A stretch of 64,000 nucleotides of DNA from Clytia hemisphaerica (lineage: Eukaryota; Cnidaria; Hydrozoa; Leptothecata; Clytiidae): the NCBI GenBank assembly GCA_902728285.1, contig CACVBU010000593.1:524280-588279 (forward strand), in the 5' to 3' direction. Position 1 is the first letter of the stretch. Each line of letters opens with the position of its first letter. Position numbers and translations under genes: made by a program. Below are positions 22,622-35,119 of the stretch, piece by piece. The notes beneath the pieces are model-generated. The model was not told the DNA's origin, did not search any database, and saw only the letters and a program-made list of their open reading frames with translations.

Positions 22622-22944
22622 GTTATAGATCGTGACCCAAGGCGAATAAGAAGTGAAATGAGCATGCTCTGTTATACTGGTTTAAGCAAATTTGAATAAA
22701 TGATGAATGTAGGGGGTTGGGCACTTGATTTTAAAAAGAACGAATGTGTGGCCCAAAATTAGGCCTTTGAAATGGGATCCCTACATTGCCGAAAGCAATT
22801 ATCCAAATTTGAGTAATTTTGGGCCTTACCTACGGTAGGCCGCCTCCCTTTAGTGTCCCCAACGCTTAACTTTGAAAGATTTGTTAAATTTTAACTTTCA
22901 TCAACTACTTGGATGTGTTGCAAATAGGTCTCTTCTTTTAGTGT

Positions 22945-23626
22945 CAAATTGTCCCTTTTCTTAAAATTGGAGGTAAGAAAATTTTTCAAAGTTCAAATAT
23001 CAAATATCTTGGCGTTTTGATTGACATGCACCTCAACTGGAAAGCCCACACCACATCTTTTTCAGCTAAACTTGCCAGAGCAAATGGTATTATATCTAAG
23101 CTCAGGCACTATGTTTCAACAAAAACCTTAGTTAACATTTATTATGCTCTTTTTCATTCCCATCTTCAATATGGTTGCCAACTCTGGGGTCTCACTGACA
23201 ATACCACTTCTAAGCCTATATTTATCCTTCAAAAGAAAGCCTTACGTCTTATTACTTTTAACAACTTTCGATGCCCTTCTTCTCCACTCTTTTCTGACCT
23301 CAAAATTCTCAAGATTTTTGACCTTGTCAAATGCCTTAATATATCCTTTGTCCACAGATTCCTAAATAACAAATTACCCTTTGACCTTCTGGAGTTTTTT
23401 AACTTTATTCAGCTTGATGCTGAAGAGGAAAACACTCAAAGTACCAGAGGAGCATGTTTGAAACTACTTTTTGTTCCCTCCTACAACACCATTACATTTG
23501 GAAACAAATCTTTCTCTAAGTTTTGCATAACACATTGGAACAGCATCCAGCGATCTTACCCAAATATTACCCTGAGCTCATCTGATTTCAGTTTTGTTAA
23601 ATCTCTCGCCCTTAATCACTGTCTTG
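22945..23626 (+). pseudogene. C-terminal part of a LINE reverse transcriptase
   Basis: The frame reads KYLGVLID, NWKAHTTSFSAKLARANGI, YYALFHSHLQYGCQLWG and HWNSI. This is the thumb and post-RT region of CR1/jockey-type reverse transcriptases, downstream of the YxDD motif, which is missing. No intact enzyme can be made. The frame appears to run to 23697 only because it enters the inserted G-run element. Confidence 0.8.
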
Positions 23627-24011
23627 CCCGGGGGGGGGGGGCACTCAAGGTAAATGACCTACCAGACGTTCGGCCCTTGAGGGTAGGTTTTTCATAGTTC
23701 AGCTAGTGCACTGTAAGGGTAGGAAATTACAAAACTGCACTGAACTGCACTGTAAGGGTAGGAAATTGTGATAAAAGGCCATTTTTTGGTAAAATTGGCA
23801 CAAAATTGGTCAGTTTTGGAGGAAAAATTCCACATTTTCTTGGAAAATTGAAAAAATTTTCGCCCTTATGGGCGAAAAATTTTGAACAAGTGCACTGTAA
23901 GGGTATGATTTTTCATGGTAATTCACTGCACTGTAAGGGTCCGATTTTAGAAGCCAAATTTTGGGCCGAACGTATGGTCGTTTTCAGATCGAGTGCCCCC
24001 CCCCCCCCGGG
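23627..24011. mobile_element. G-run/C-run TIR element nested in the LINE
   Basis: A 385-bp relative of 1291-1647, with ends CCCGGGGGGGGGGGG CACTC and the mirror. The flanks CTGTCTTG (23619-23626) and CTGTCTGG (24012-24019) match at 7 of 8 bases. Four internal GCACTGTAAGGGT words replace the TCTCTAAGGGT of the other copy. Confidence 0.82.
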
Positions 24012-24397
24012 CTGTCTGGGAGATACTGACCACACCCCTCCCCTACCAAGAAAGTTTAGCAAACTTTATTTTAATTTATTCTTCATTAGATAGAAAATTC
24101 TTAAAAAAATATAAATATTTATAAATAATTTACAAAGTGTTATAAACGCAATCTGTACTTAGGTGGCCGCATCTTTTTGATTAGCTAGACTATAAGGCGG
24201 TCTCCTTCCATATATTTTTTGTGCATATCATCACTTGTATCTTTTCTGTAGTGTTAAATGGTAAATAAATACTTACTTACTTACTTACTTACTGAAAAGA
24301 AAAAAAAATTTATCTTGAATTTGTCAGCAATTTTAAAGCCCTTTACTTTGAACTATGGGCAAAATTGACTTTCCGAAAGTCTTTCAGCTTCTGTTTT

Positions 24398-25178
24398 ATG
24401 AAATTCTTCACACGTAGTATGTACTCGAATGATGATGACGAAATTACGTCAACTCTTGGACGTGTCAAGGGAGCAAAAAAGCTACGAACGCTACGAAAGG
24501 TATTGGGATTTTGAAGCTCAAATAAAGTATTCTTCGTAAACTCACTTCATTCGTTCATTGACTTAAAGGTTTTATTTTTACACAAGTGTTCCCGTTTCAT
24601 ATCAGACACATATTTCATATCAGGACAGTGTTTGCCATATTATGCTGATATAAACAAAAAATGTTTTTCTTTCCCTCTTTCTAATCATCTGTGTCAATTG
24701 TAAATTAAAATTCATGAGTAAGCAAACGATATCACTCTTTTTTTTAAACAAAACCTTTAATGACCCTCTAACCAACCTTTTCATTTTCCGAAACCTGGGC
24801 TAGGATTGTTTCAAATTGTTTCTAAAGTTTTGCCGAAAGTCTCTTGGTGTTATAAAAGGCTCTGCGGACTCTACAGCACCGAATTTCTTTGGAAAAATTG
24901 ACAAAAATACTCAAAAATGGCGAAAATAAGAACATAGGCTTGAAGCTCAATAAAGTTAAGAGCATGCTAAACCTTCAAAGATTTTGGATGTTCTTACAAA
25001 AAACATTCTACGTAGCCTCTTTTTGTTCACTATATTGACTTTTTTTAAATATTTTTGTTGTTCATAGGGTCAACTCTTACAAGCCCAAGTTTTCTGTCAA
25101 CGATACGTGCCAAGTAAAAGAAGAAAAGACATTTGTGACCTAAGCCTTTTGTTGAGGCTGCCACTTTGCGTGAAATGA
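24398..25178 (+). CDS. Possible two-exon ORF, unknown
   Basis: Read as ATG at 24398 to 24499 (MKFFTRSMYSNDDDEITS..., donor AAG|gtattg) spliced to 25068-25178 (GQLLQAQVFCQRYVPSKRRK..., stop TGA). The borders are acceptable and phase 0 is kept. The product is about 70 residues and basic, with no known domain. It may instead be the 3' end of an unseen transcript, or chance. The interspersed repeat at 24568 lies in the intron. Confidence 0.25.
24568..24760 (+). repeat. Interspersed repeat 'CATATCAG', copy 3
   Basis: Third copy of the repeat at 1018 and 13340, preserving CCCGTTTCATATCAGACACA and the AAATGTTTTTCTTT tract. Confidence 0.7.
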
Positions 25179-25517
25179 CGTTGTTTCTTTGTTGACATAA
25201 CACCATAAGATAAATATCGTAAATAACTCATTTTGGTAGCTCTGATCATCGATACGTCAACAAAAGTTTCCTCTTTTCTGATGTGTTTTTGCTTGTATTG
25301 AAAGTCTGATACATGTATACTGATGCTCTTGAATAGCTTGTTGATGATCATTAAATTTTGAGTTTGATGAAAAATTGAAAGAAACATAGTCATCGTTTTT
25401 TGACATCAGAAGACTTTGGATAAGTTTCAGTTTATACACTTTTAGAGTCTTTATTTTTATAATTTTAGTGAGAATTGAAATCATTCTACAAGCCTTTGGA
25501 GACTTTCGGAACTTGTA

Positions 25518-28500
25518 ATGAAGAGATGGAGTCTTTTATTTTGGATATTTTGTCAAATTCAAGGTAGTTTCCTTTTATTTTGTTGTTGTTTGATAGGATT
25601 TGACAAATTGTTTTAAATAATTATTTTAATTTAAGTATCTTTTAAACTGAAGATTGTCATCATGTATTGCATGCACTGACGGGGCACTGACCTTTATATA
25701 TCCCTGGACCAAGCAATATCCACAATCTTTGATCGGAGTATATAAAGGTCAACTTTTAATATGAAGTATGAAGTTTATTATTTAACTCGTTTTCTTTACA
25801 CAAACTAATAAACCAACAGTTTGCCATAAATTTAACATCATCTTTTTATTTCTAGGTGCATTTCAAACGCCAGTTTCAAGGCCTAGGTAAGTATAGCATC
25901 CATTAATGGGAGAAATTTCTTCTGAAAAAAAAATTCTTCTAAAATGAGCATTCGAAGAGTCCATTTTTCTCTTAATACAATATGATAGTTTTTTAGTTGT
26001 TGGAATGATACGAAAAATTAGATACATACGCAGATAGGCAAAAAGGGGATTTGCTGAGGTATAAGAAAATGATGTCATGAAATACAATCTTTTGATAAAA
26101 GAGGGGTGCGAATAAATGTTTAGCACCATCTTAAAAACGAACTAAAAGAGTGATCACGTATAAAATTCGAAACCTGAAACATTCAACTTTGGATATTCTA
26201 CTAGTCTCCGTACTTAAATACGTAATCTCTCTCGACAGATCAATCACAATCGAATCCTCACAATCGACATTAAACTCCATCAGTAGAATCCAACTGATTA
26301 GAAGTACCTCATCACCAGTCAAAACAACTGCTCAATTAAACTCTACCAAGAGATGCAATGACAAAACTTGTCAGCAATTTCATCAAAGTCCAACTTGCTC
26401 TCGTGTTCTTGGTCTGACCAATCAGACGACAGTGAAACGAGACTGTCGCTATGGTAACAATGAATTGGAATACCATATCTCACGGATTATTCGACTCGTG
26501 GATAAAGATAGAAGTATAGATGGTGCTTGCAGAAATCTAACTCATTGGTATGCTTGGATCCTTTTTAAGAAAAGGAGACAACCCGAAGGGTACCCTTTCG
26601 ATATAGCTACCTATCTGAATTTAGGGGAGGGTACCACTCTTTCTCCGTGGGTAACTCCATTTACCCTTGATCCTTCTCATTAATTGCTGAGCGTCAGGCA
26701 GAGAAACATGAAGTACCATTTTTTAACTGGTACATGTTTTTTTTTATAAGCATAACGCTTATAAGCATATGAAGGCTCAGATTTGCAGAATTCCTAAGCA
26801 TAACATGAGCATATATGTCAGGCTAAAATATTTTTCAAGTGGTCATTTTTATCTGTTTAAAAGGGTTTGGTAGAGGTCAAGTAAAAAATAAGACATTTCA
26901 CGGCTAGCTAACATTCCACTGCTTCCAAAATCTGAACAAATTTTTACAAAATTTCTGAAATTTCATTAAAAACTTGGCTCGGGGTGAATCATAAGCATGT
27001 TCTTAAGCATATAATAAGCATAAACCATGCCTGGATGCTTTGAGAACTTAAGCATGCACGAGCCTGACCAAGGGGCATACACTTGCTTATAAAAAAAAAC
27101 ATGTACTGGTATGACCGTTTGCACACCCCTGTCTCGGAGCCCCGGTGGAACTTTTTTCCTCAATGGGGACAAAAATTTATATTGAAATTCTAGTGGGGAT
27201 ATAAATTCTATTGTTCTAAAGTTAAAAAATCATATTGGGATGGTTTTAGAGTGTCATTTAAAAAAATTGAATTTCGAATGGGGATGAAATCAAAGTAAAT
27301 TTGAGTAGAGCTGAATTCCAGGGTATTTTCCCAACGGGGACGAAATTTTTGCCAAATTTTCCAGTGGGGCCCAGTGGGGCTGGGGTCCCAGTGGGTCTGT
27401 GACACAACAGGGGTGTGTTTGCTACCGTAACCGAACCTTCTACCTTTGCACTATCTGATTATCATAATCCCAGGACTGCTGTTTCAAAAATATAAACTAA
27501 ATAATATTTCTTGTAGGTTTCTATGCAGCCTTGTCTTTCCATCATGCAATGTTCAAAATGGTAGCTTGTTACCATGTCAAGAAACATGTAACCAAGTGAA
27601 TGATTGTTATAGCAACATCAAAGAAGTCATTCTTACTCACGATCGAACTTTTTATGAACATCTGAGAACTGATTGTCTTTTACTTGGAAAACAAAAAGAT
27701 GGAAAATGTGCTTTTAAAGCTCTGCGTATGCTACCTTTTTATTTCATCCCTTACTGATAACTTTCTATGAACTTGATCAAAACCTCAGAAAACATTTTGC
27801 TTTTTTGTTATAATTGTTCAAATTGCAAATACTTTTTAACGTTTAGCTAGAAAATAATAGTATGATACTATTTTTTATGTAAGAACCAAATTTAAATCGA
27901 CATAAACAGACAAAAGGTTTTACTCAGGATCAGAAAGTATCCCTGAGCCTGCCAACCATCTTGAATTCTTATTTTTTGCTTGTACTCTCTTCGCTGTGTA
28001 TATTCTATTCTCACAGCTCAATTATTTAGGACAATCTTCTAGATTTTAGCATGATATCGTCTTTTTTCTTTAGAACGACAAATGAATACAAAACCAGCAC
28101 CCTTCAAATTCGTAACACTCATCGTAATCGGGACAGTTATTTGGGTTGTCCTCATATTTCTCGTCATCTTGTTTATCATATATCGGAGGCGCCACAATAA
28201 CGCTTTTTCTAGAACACTATCACTCCACGAAGTGAAAAATGTCCATTCAAATCGTACAGTCCAAGTTAACGATAATTTCGAAAACCTTGGCATCACGAAT
28301 CCTAAATATGAAAGCGTTATCAGTTTGGTGACCACACTTGGTTTGACCGTCTTTTCTAAGGAGAATTTGGTTTTTGATCGGAATCTTGGAGAAGGTGCTT
28401 TTGGAAAAGTATGTATATCATGGTTGACAGTCCTGCCTTAATGGCCTTAATGCTTTTAATAAATTTGCAACAAGCCATATTTTGAATTAGAAATTTAGAT

Positions 28501-30851
28501 GTTTTTTTTCAAAGAGCACTTCTTCTTAGGGAAAGCAATTCTGGAATTTATGTTGTTCTTCTTGTCTTGACATTTTTTAAAGGGTAGTTATTAAGTGTCT
28601 TAAATCACATGCATATTTCAATCTTCAGGTAGTAAAGTGTCGCACCAAGAGCATTGATCATCCAAAACTCGGTACTGTAGAAATGGTGGCCGTCAAATAT
28701 CTTAAAGAAAACGCGGAAGCTGAGATGGAGCTGACCTTTCAAAGAGAACTAGAAATATTGTCCAATTTTGATCACCCCAATGTTATACCTCTTGTTGGTG
28801 TTTGTCTCGATAAGTCAGGACCTATGTGTTTGATATTGGGTAAGCATGCACTAAAAACGTAACAAGGAGTTCAGCCCATTGACTTTCAAGCCCGAAAGGC
28901 TAGACTCATTTTCCTGGATGGAAAATGGAGCTACTTATTTCCCATGCAGAACGCCCACGCTTGGTTTTTACACAAACGCTGGATTGAAAATAAAATCTAT
29001 CGCTAGATTTCGAAAAAAAAGTAGTCTTCAAAAACAAAGGAACCACTTGATACAATCCGTCGTCATTAATGCGGCGCGTTCTAGGCGCGTTCTGGATGAG
29101 AAAAAAGTGGCTTCACTTTTTCTTGCATATGCGAAAGATAAGAGATTCTACTCTAGCCCTTCAGGCTTTAAACTCAATGGTTCAGCCCTTTTGGAATGAG
29201 AGTTTTCAGGAAAAACGCTTCAAACCATCATATTCTAAAAATATGAGTGCATGAGTGAAACGTTGAGCAAAAATATTTTACTTTTTAAAGTACATTTTTT
29301 CGTCTGGAATAAGTTAGCATAAGTTAATTTTTCAGACGGTTCCGAGTGTAGTTGCAGGATACATACATTACCAACCAAATGATAAACGTATAAGAATTTC
29401 TTAGGATAACAGGTCATCTGTTTCTGGGTACCAATGTTTCGTTTCCTGGTTTCTTCTAAAAGTAGCCTATCAACATATCATCCTTTTGTATTTTCCAGAA
29501 TTCATGAAGTATGGTGATTTAAACCAATACATTCGATTGAGGTCCGGATCTTTTCATGCGGTCGCCGGAAGTTGCGGAGATCTCCCGGACGGTGTTGAAT
29601 TCCAATCACCTGAGCTTTCATACCACAACCTTCTGAGTATCACAAGTCAGATTGCTGATGGGGTAAGTTACCTGGCATCAAAGCGATTTGTCCATCGTGA
29701 TATCGCTACGCGGAATATCTTGGTTGGTGAAAATCTGAAAGTGAAAATATCGGATTTTGGTTTGGCGCATGACATCTATGGATCGGATTATTACAGGTTG
29801 GATATTTTTTATGTCTTATTTTAGTTCGGTCTTACCAAGGAGGTCTCTTCTAAAATTCGAATGTTCTTCGATTTCTCAGGTTCTCGAGATACTAGCGTAC
29901 TACATATATAACTGGAACGAATAATGATTCACCCCCTTAACAATCCTGTTATGAAAAACTACTTAAGTAGAAGCCCTGCACTTTAGGTATTTCATTTGGG
30001 TTGTCCTCTTTACATTTTCAACTTTACCAAGATTTTAGTTCTTTCCGAGCATCCAATGAAATGAATCTCCCAACAACTTCTACATTATATCTTAGAGTGA
30101 GTTCACAGAAATTATTACCATTGAGATGGCTTTCACCAGAAGCGTTGAGTCTTGGCAAGTTTACTGTGTATTCTGATACCTTCGCATTCGGTGTGACCAT
30201 GTGGGAGATCTTCACTTATGGTATGCAACCGTATTATGGATTGAACAATGAAGAGGTATTGAAATTAAGTGACTTTGTAAATTGTCTCCTTTTTACCATA
30301 GACCTATTTTTAATACAAGCAGTAATGATATTGTCGCATAAAGGCCTAATGATCGATCATCATCATGGATTTGATACAATTCTAATGAAGTGTACGCTTA
30401 TAGTCCCTGATGTTGGGAATTATTGATTGGAGCAAAGGCAAGTGTTTTCTAACGGCAAACACTGAAAATCCTTTGCTGTTTTTAATGGAAACTGCTTCGT
30501 TATTCCAGCGATTTCCTTGTATGAATTTATGAGATATTTTAAGTTTCAATTACATTTCTTTGGATCTTTTAGGTTTGTAATATGATTCGTGGACACAAAT
30601 TATTGGAACGCCCTTACTGCTGTCCGCCCAATATATACGCCCTTATGAAGTCATGTTGGAAGTTTGAACCACGTCATCGAAAAGACTTGGTATTTATCCG
30701 AGATACAATCGACTCTTGGCTTGAAGCGGATGAAACTTTCATAAGGGAGTCATGGAAACGGTTGATGCTTCCACCGCTGTCAGAGCGACGACCTACCATC
30801 TTGAAATCGAAAAAATTCAACAGACTGATCAAAAGAGATATTACTCTGTAA
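25518..30851 (+). CDS. Receptor tyrosine kinase with Fz-like ectodomain (ROR-like), 9 exons, 625 aa
   Basis: Exons: 25518-25563, 25856-25886, 26239-26547, 27517-27725, 28074-28408, 28629-28839, 29499-29796, 30096-30255 and 30573-30851. They sum to 626 codons with consistent phases. The protein opens with a signal peptide (MKRWSLLFWIFC). A Ser/Thr-rich stretch and a 12-Cys region follow; WFLCSLVFPSC...LLPCQETC matches the Frizzled/ROR cysteine-rich domain. Next come a TM helix (TLIVIGTVIWVVLIFLVILF), a juxtamembrane NPKY and a tyrosine kinase: GEGAFGK loop, VAVKYL lysine, HRDIATRN catalytic loop, DFG, DIYGSDYY activation loop, LPLRWLSPEAL. All catalytic residues are present. The kinase resembles ROR and Trk, so a Wnt-type ligand is possible, but ROR's Ig and kringle domains are absent. 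Exon fits are inferred, not confirmed by cDNA. Confidence 0.88.
25684..25752. mobile_element. Mini copy of the TGACCTTTATATATCC MITE
   Basis: GACCTTTATATATCCCTGGACCAAGC at the left and GTATATAAAGGTCAA at the right are the two ends of the element at 46853-47148 with almost no middle. Lies in intron 1 of the receptor kinase gene. Confidence 0.6.
26733..27103. mobile_element. TA-flanked poly-T MITE, copy D (AAGCAT internal word)
   Basis: CATGTTTTTTTTTATAAGCA and its mirror lie between TA dinucleotides in a kinase-gene intron. TAAGCAT recurs internally at least seven times, matching this copy's own end. Confidence 0.75.
27117..27420. mobile_element. CACCCCTG-ended TIR element, copy 1
   Basis: CACACCCCTGTCTCGGAGCC at the left and a decayed mirror ending AACAGGGGTGTG at the right. 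Repeated TGGGGA words lie inside. Relatives at 62625-62830 and 63618-63740. Non-coding. Confidence 0.65.
28877..29179. mobile_element. hAT-like MITE with CCCGAAGGGC ends, copy 2
   Basis: Ends CATTGACTTTCAAGCCCGAA and the mirror. GTTCAGCC at 28869-28876 and 29180-29187 is an exact 8-bp target duplication. Inserted in the intron between kinase exons 6 and 7. Its short ORFs are not genes. Confidence 0.8.
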
Positions 30852-31805
30852 AATGAAATTTTCTGTCAGATATACTTTCCATTTTGCATGCCATCTTTTC
30901 AGGAATAATTGAAAGTGTCTTAGAAACTCTGCTGCCGATTTTTTTTCCGTATACCATAACATAACGACATACCGCCATATTTTCCTGTCTTTACTGTAAC
31001 AGCGACAATAACATCGTCTAGAATAAGTGTATCTTTATTGAAAATTACCTTTTTTGTAGTTTTCCCAGTTTGGTCAAACCTCCATTCATGTCCATTATTA
31101 GGACATAGTGGATACCCACTGGGATTCCACCAAATCATATTTTGTACATAGCTGTTTCAGTTCCTCTTTATAGGTTAATTTCTTTAGAATATTGTATTAT
31201 TTTTTACCATATTGTACATAAGATGTTCTAACTAAAATATCAATTCCAATTCTTATTTAAACTGGTTATTTCATTTGTGTCACATGGAATGATTTTGTGG
31301 ATCTCAAAAGAGGTGCAAGTTTTAATGACACCACGCCATCTACAAGATAAAAGTCTATTTTTCCGACTGTGTACATTAAAAAAATAGAAATGCTTTATCG
31401 GATTAAAGCCATGATTCTCTATTTTATTCAAGCGTCATGACGAAAGCACAACTTTTACTTAACTAAAGAGTTGATTTTTTTACCAAATACGTGTGATGGG
31501 TCGAACAAAAGTTGGGGAGACATTTTCCCAAAGATAGAGGGATCGAAGACAAACAATCAGGCAAAAGCAAAGCAAACACGAAAAATGTTCCTCTTTTTTG
31601 GCTGAAAACTGCTAATTTAGGGAGTAAGAAAGCAAAAGTTTTTTTCGTTCAAAGCATGAAATTTACTTTTCAAAAGTAAACATCACGTTGCCAAGGATTC
31701 TATGTTTTTGAAGGGAAATGAGTTGAAGCAGGACTGAAACAAATATTCTCGATACTATATAAGTGGTCCTCAAATCATTTTTGTACTCTTGAAAGGTTAT
31801 TACTT

Positions 31806-31811
31806 AATAAA
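31806..31811 (+). terminator. Poly(A) signal candidate for the receptor kinase
   Basis: AATAAA about 950 bases past the stop codon. It would give a long 3' UTR, and no closer canonical signal was noticed. Confidence 0.3.
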
Positions 31812-31938
31812 TGCTATTATTGAAATATAACGGTTCTCAATGATTTGCAATTTCCTTTCAGCACAATCCATACGGGTGGCGTTCGATGTTTTTATTTAGC
31901 TCTGTAGTTGACCAAATACTTCAACCATGTTGTAATAC

Positions 31939-32638
31939 CATGAAGGTAATAAAGATATAGATGGAGAGAAAACGTCTCGGTAATGACCTAAATGGTTGTT
32001 GAAATCTTTTATAAATCTATTCAAAGTGGCTTTTCTTTGATGTACCATCATTGGAAGCAAAAAAATCCACAATGTAAATTTATAAGAACAGAACAGAGGC
32101 TGGTCCGTTGATTTTGAAAAACTTAATTTTGCGAGAAATCTTAGTTAAAATACGATTCGAAATAGTTTCAACTGATTTAAGGATAAATGAATATATTAAT
32201 TTCATAAGGATATATTTTTGGGCTGGCATTTTGTAAACATTGAGAGCCGCATCACATTATCATTGAAATTTTCTTATCTTAAAATCTTCACGTCTAAGTG
32301 AGCAGCGGTTTTCATACTCTGGCAAAATGATCGATACAAGGTTCCTAATCGTAACACGTAATTCTTTTTTAAATCTATCGATGGCCTAATGGGCAGCTTC
32401 CCTAGAAGTTTAGAGTATTGTGCTTATTATGTGAAGTTTTTTTCAATTTTTCATGACAAGGCTATTATATTTCAATATACTTGTTAAAAATGGAATGTCT
32501 TTTTATGTCTTAAATATTCCCACGAGTATACCCAAAATTAATCATATCTTATTCCCAAAGCAACCAAACAGCTGTTTGCTTCCGATGATAAATCAGAATA
32601 GAACAAAAGGCATTGACTCTCCATCTATCTTTATTACC
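31939..32638. mobile_element. 0.7-kb TIR element, copy 1
   Basis: GGTAATAAAGATATAGATGG at the left mirrors CCATCTATCTTTATTACC at the right. About 90% alike to 33551-34258 over its full length by eye. No transposase; its small ORFs differ between copies. Confidence 0.75.
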
Positions 32639-32929
32639 CTAACGGTTTGGGTCCGCCCTGACCATCTCGTTTTTATCCTTGTAGGGATTTCGTAGATATC
32701 ATTTCTGTGGAATTTGCCAGTTATTGGTAAGTAAAGGTTTTCAGAACTTCATTACGTCACTTTTGACACCCCTGACGCCATGTCATCGAAAGTATTCATT
32801 GACATCTTCCAAAAATAACAAACGTCGCCTTTTGCAACGCACATCATTATAACGTGACCATTTCCATTTCGATTATTTTAGCCGATGATAACATTACGTT
32901 TCTGTGTAAAGTCTGCACATATTAAATAT

Positions 32930-33060
32930 ACAGGTGGAGTCTCTTTAACTCGAACCTCTATAACTGGAATGTCTCCTCAATTCGAACAAGTTTTCTCTTT
33001 GGTCAACAATGCCTTGTTTTACAAGAGGACCCCAGTTTCTGTACCCAACAAGTCAAACGT
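32930..33060 (+). mobile_element. Pogo/Tigger-like terminal fragment
   Basis: ACAGGTGGAGTCTCTTTAACTCGAACCTC is close to the TACAGTAGAGTCTC... ends of pogo/Tigger MITEs (compare 16905-17022 in the opposite sense). The second end is not recognised. Confidence 0.45.
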
Positions 33061-33229
33061 TCAGTGTTTTCAATAGACTAAAAGAGTGTATAATAATAAT
33101 TGAGAAAAGCAAAGCTATAAACTCTTCTGTCAGAAAGAATACTCCCATACTAGGAGTTACATAAAGACAACTGTGGAGCTCTATAAACCAATCACGAGTA
33201 AGAAATTATAGAAAATTTAGAATTACCCC

Positions 33230-33325
33230 AGTCGACACACAACGTCGTTTGAACGTTAATTTAACGTTGTATGGACGTTACGGACGTCAGGTGGCCGTCA
33301 AGACAACGTTGTGTGCCAGCTGGGA
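33230..33325. repeat. Palindrome rich in AACGTT
   Basis: CACACAACGTCGTTTGAACG... folds back on ...CAAGACAACGTTGTGTG, with AACGTT and ACGTTA repeated inside. Likely a small MITE. Confidence 0.6.
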
Positions 33326-33550
33326 CCCTTTGAATTTTCTGGCCCTCCTATTCAACAAAACATTTCTTATGAATGAAAGGTGCTTCGATTGTTCAAGATT
33401 TTGTGGATTTTTTTCCATATAAGCATCCAAAATATCTACATTTTAGTTCTAGCTAATGATATTGAATAGGGACGAGATGGAGTTTTTACAAGCTCTTTAT
33501 TTGATTTGGTTAGTTGTTAACCAGTAATAAAACAACTCTGTTACTTTTTC

Positions 33551-34258
33551 CATGAAAGTAATAAAAATACAGATGGAGAGAAAACGTCTCGGTAATGACC
33601 TAAATGGTCGTTGAAATCTTTTATAAATCTATTCAAAGCGTCTTTTCTTTGATGTACCATCATTGGAAGCAAAAAAGATCAACTTATAACTTTATAAGAA
33701 CAGAAAGAGGCTGGTCCGTTTATTTTGAAAAACTTAATTTTGCGAGAAATCTTAGTTAAAATGCGATTCGAAATAGTTTCAACTGATTTAAGGATAAAAG
33801 AAAATATTGATTTCATAAGGATATATTTTTGGGCTGGCATTTTGTGAACATTGAGAGTCGCATCACATTATCATTGAAAGTTTCTTATCTTAAAATCTTC
33901 ACGTCTAAGTGGGCAGCGGTTTTCATACTCTGACAAAATGATCGATACAAGGTTCCTAATCGTAACACGTAATTCTTTTTTAAATCTATCGATGGCTTTA
34001 TGGGCAGCTTCCCCTATAAGTTTGGAGTATTGTGCTTATTATGTGAAGTTTTTTTCAATTTTTCATATGACAAGTCTATTATATTTCAATATACTTGTTA
34101 AAAATGTAATGTCTTTTCATTCATCTTAAATATTCCCGCGAGTATACCCAAAATTAATCATCTTATTCCCAAAGCAACCAAATAGCTGTTTGCTTCCGAT
34201 GATAAATCAGAATAGAACAAAAGGCATTGACTCTCCATCTATCTTTATTACATTCATG
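33551..34258. mobile_element. 0.7-kb TIR element, copy 2
   Basis: Keeps both ends: CATGAAAGTAATAAAAATAC at the left and the mirror ATCTTTATTACATTCATG at the right. The mirror is longer than in copy 1, whose right end was replaced. Shows the family is dispersed rather than a simple tandem duplication. Confidence 0.75.
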
Positions 34259-35119
34259 CTTTTTCTAAAGAACACGTCATTTTTATTACTTCAAATGACC
34301 AATTATTAAATTATCTTATAAAATTTCCATCTCATCTGATTTAATAAAGCAGGGGTGTTGAAAGTTTATATTCCGAATGGTAGACCGAAAAATCAATCTT
34401 TTTTAAACCATGTAGGAAGTGTAAAGAGTGTTAAGCACGTATAAAGATGGTGCTACATTCCGAAATTCCTGAACCTACAATTCATTTGAAGGAATAAAGT
34501 GTAAAAAATCATCACCACTATATCTTTTTTTGAGAGTTTGGTATATCCTTTACATGATCCCTAAAATTTTTAACATTACTTTCCCTCTTAACCCATTCTT
34601 TCAACACAAAAGATTTTCAAATTCACAATTCAAATTGTGGTTATTTCTCACGACTTTGGGGTTTATCCGAGAGTTCCGCGAATCTCTGGTTATTTTTCTA
34701 GAGACTCAATTTTCTTATATGGGCATCTTCGCACATCATTATCGATTTGGCGACAAAGAGAGGAGAACGTTTGGAGGACGAGAAACGAAACCCTTCACAC
34801 GAACACGGATGTTTGTTTTAGAGTTTGCGTAAATTTGAGATGAGCTGATAAATCAATAAACTCAAAAGAAAAATTAAAACCACGCAAATCAGCAAGAAAT
34901 TGTTTTCACAAACAGAATGCTCTTAAACAAACCAAATTGAAAAGTCAGTTGAGGAAAAAGAAAGGCAAAAGAAACGTCGAAATTGAAGATTGTAGATTCA
35001 AATTCAGATTTTCTAGAAAATCATTTCAGAAATACGGAAAGGGAAACAGACACCTTAATAAGAAGTCGTTAAAAGCTATAACGTCAAGAATTACTTCCCG
35101 GTGAATACAGAGAGACAAG

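Larger units (their letters stand above)
22940..24293 (+). mobile_element. 5'-truncated non-LTR retrotransposon with (TACT)n tail
   Basis: Starts within the reverse transcriptase and ends in TAAATAAATACTTACTTACT, the short tandem tail seen in CR1/L2-clade LINEs. 5' truncation is usual for such copies. A G-run element is inserted at 23627-24011, splitting the coding end from the 3' UTR. Confidence 0.75.

Noticed and set aside
23620..23697. C-terminal extension of the LINE ORF
   Set aside because: Past 23626 the frame runs into the inserted G-run element, so those residues do not belong to the reverse transcriptase.
26150..26683. Single 177-codon ORF as an independent gene
   Set aside because: Only 26239-26547 is coding; it is exon 3 of the receptor kinase and the rest is intron.
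31939..34258. Tandem segmental duplication of 0.7 kb
   Set aside because: Each copy has its own inverted ends, so two transposon insertions explain it better than a duplication.
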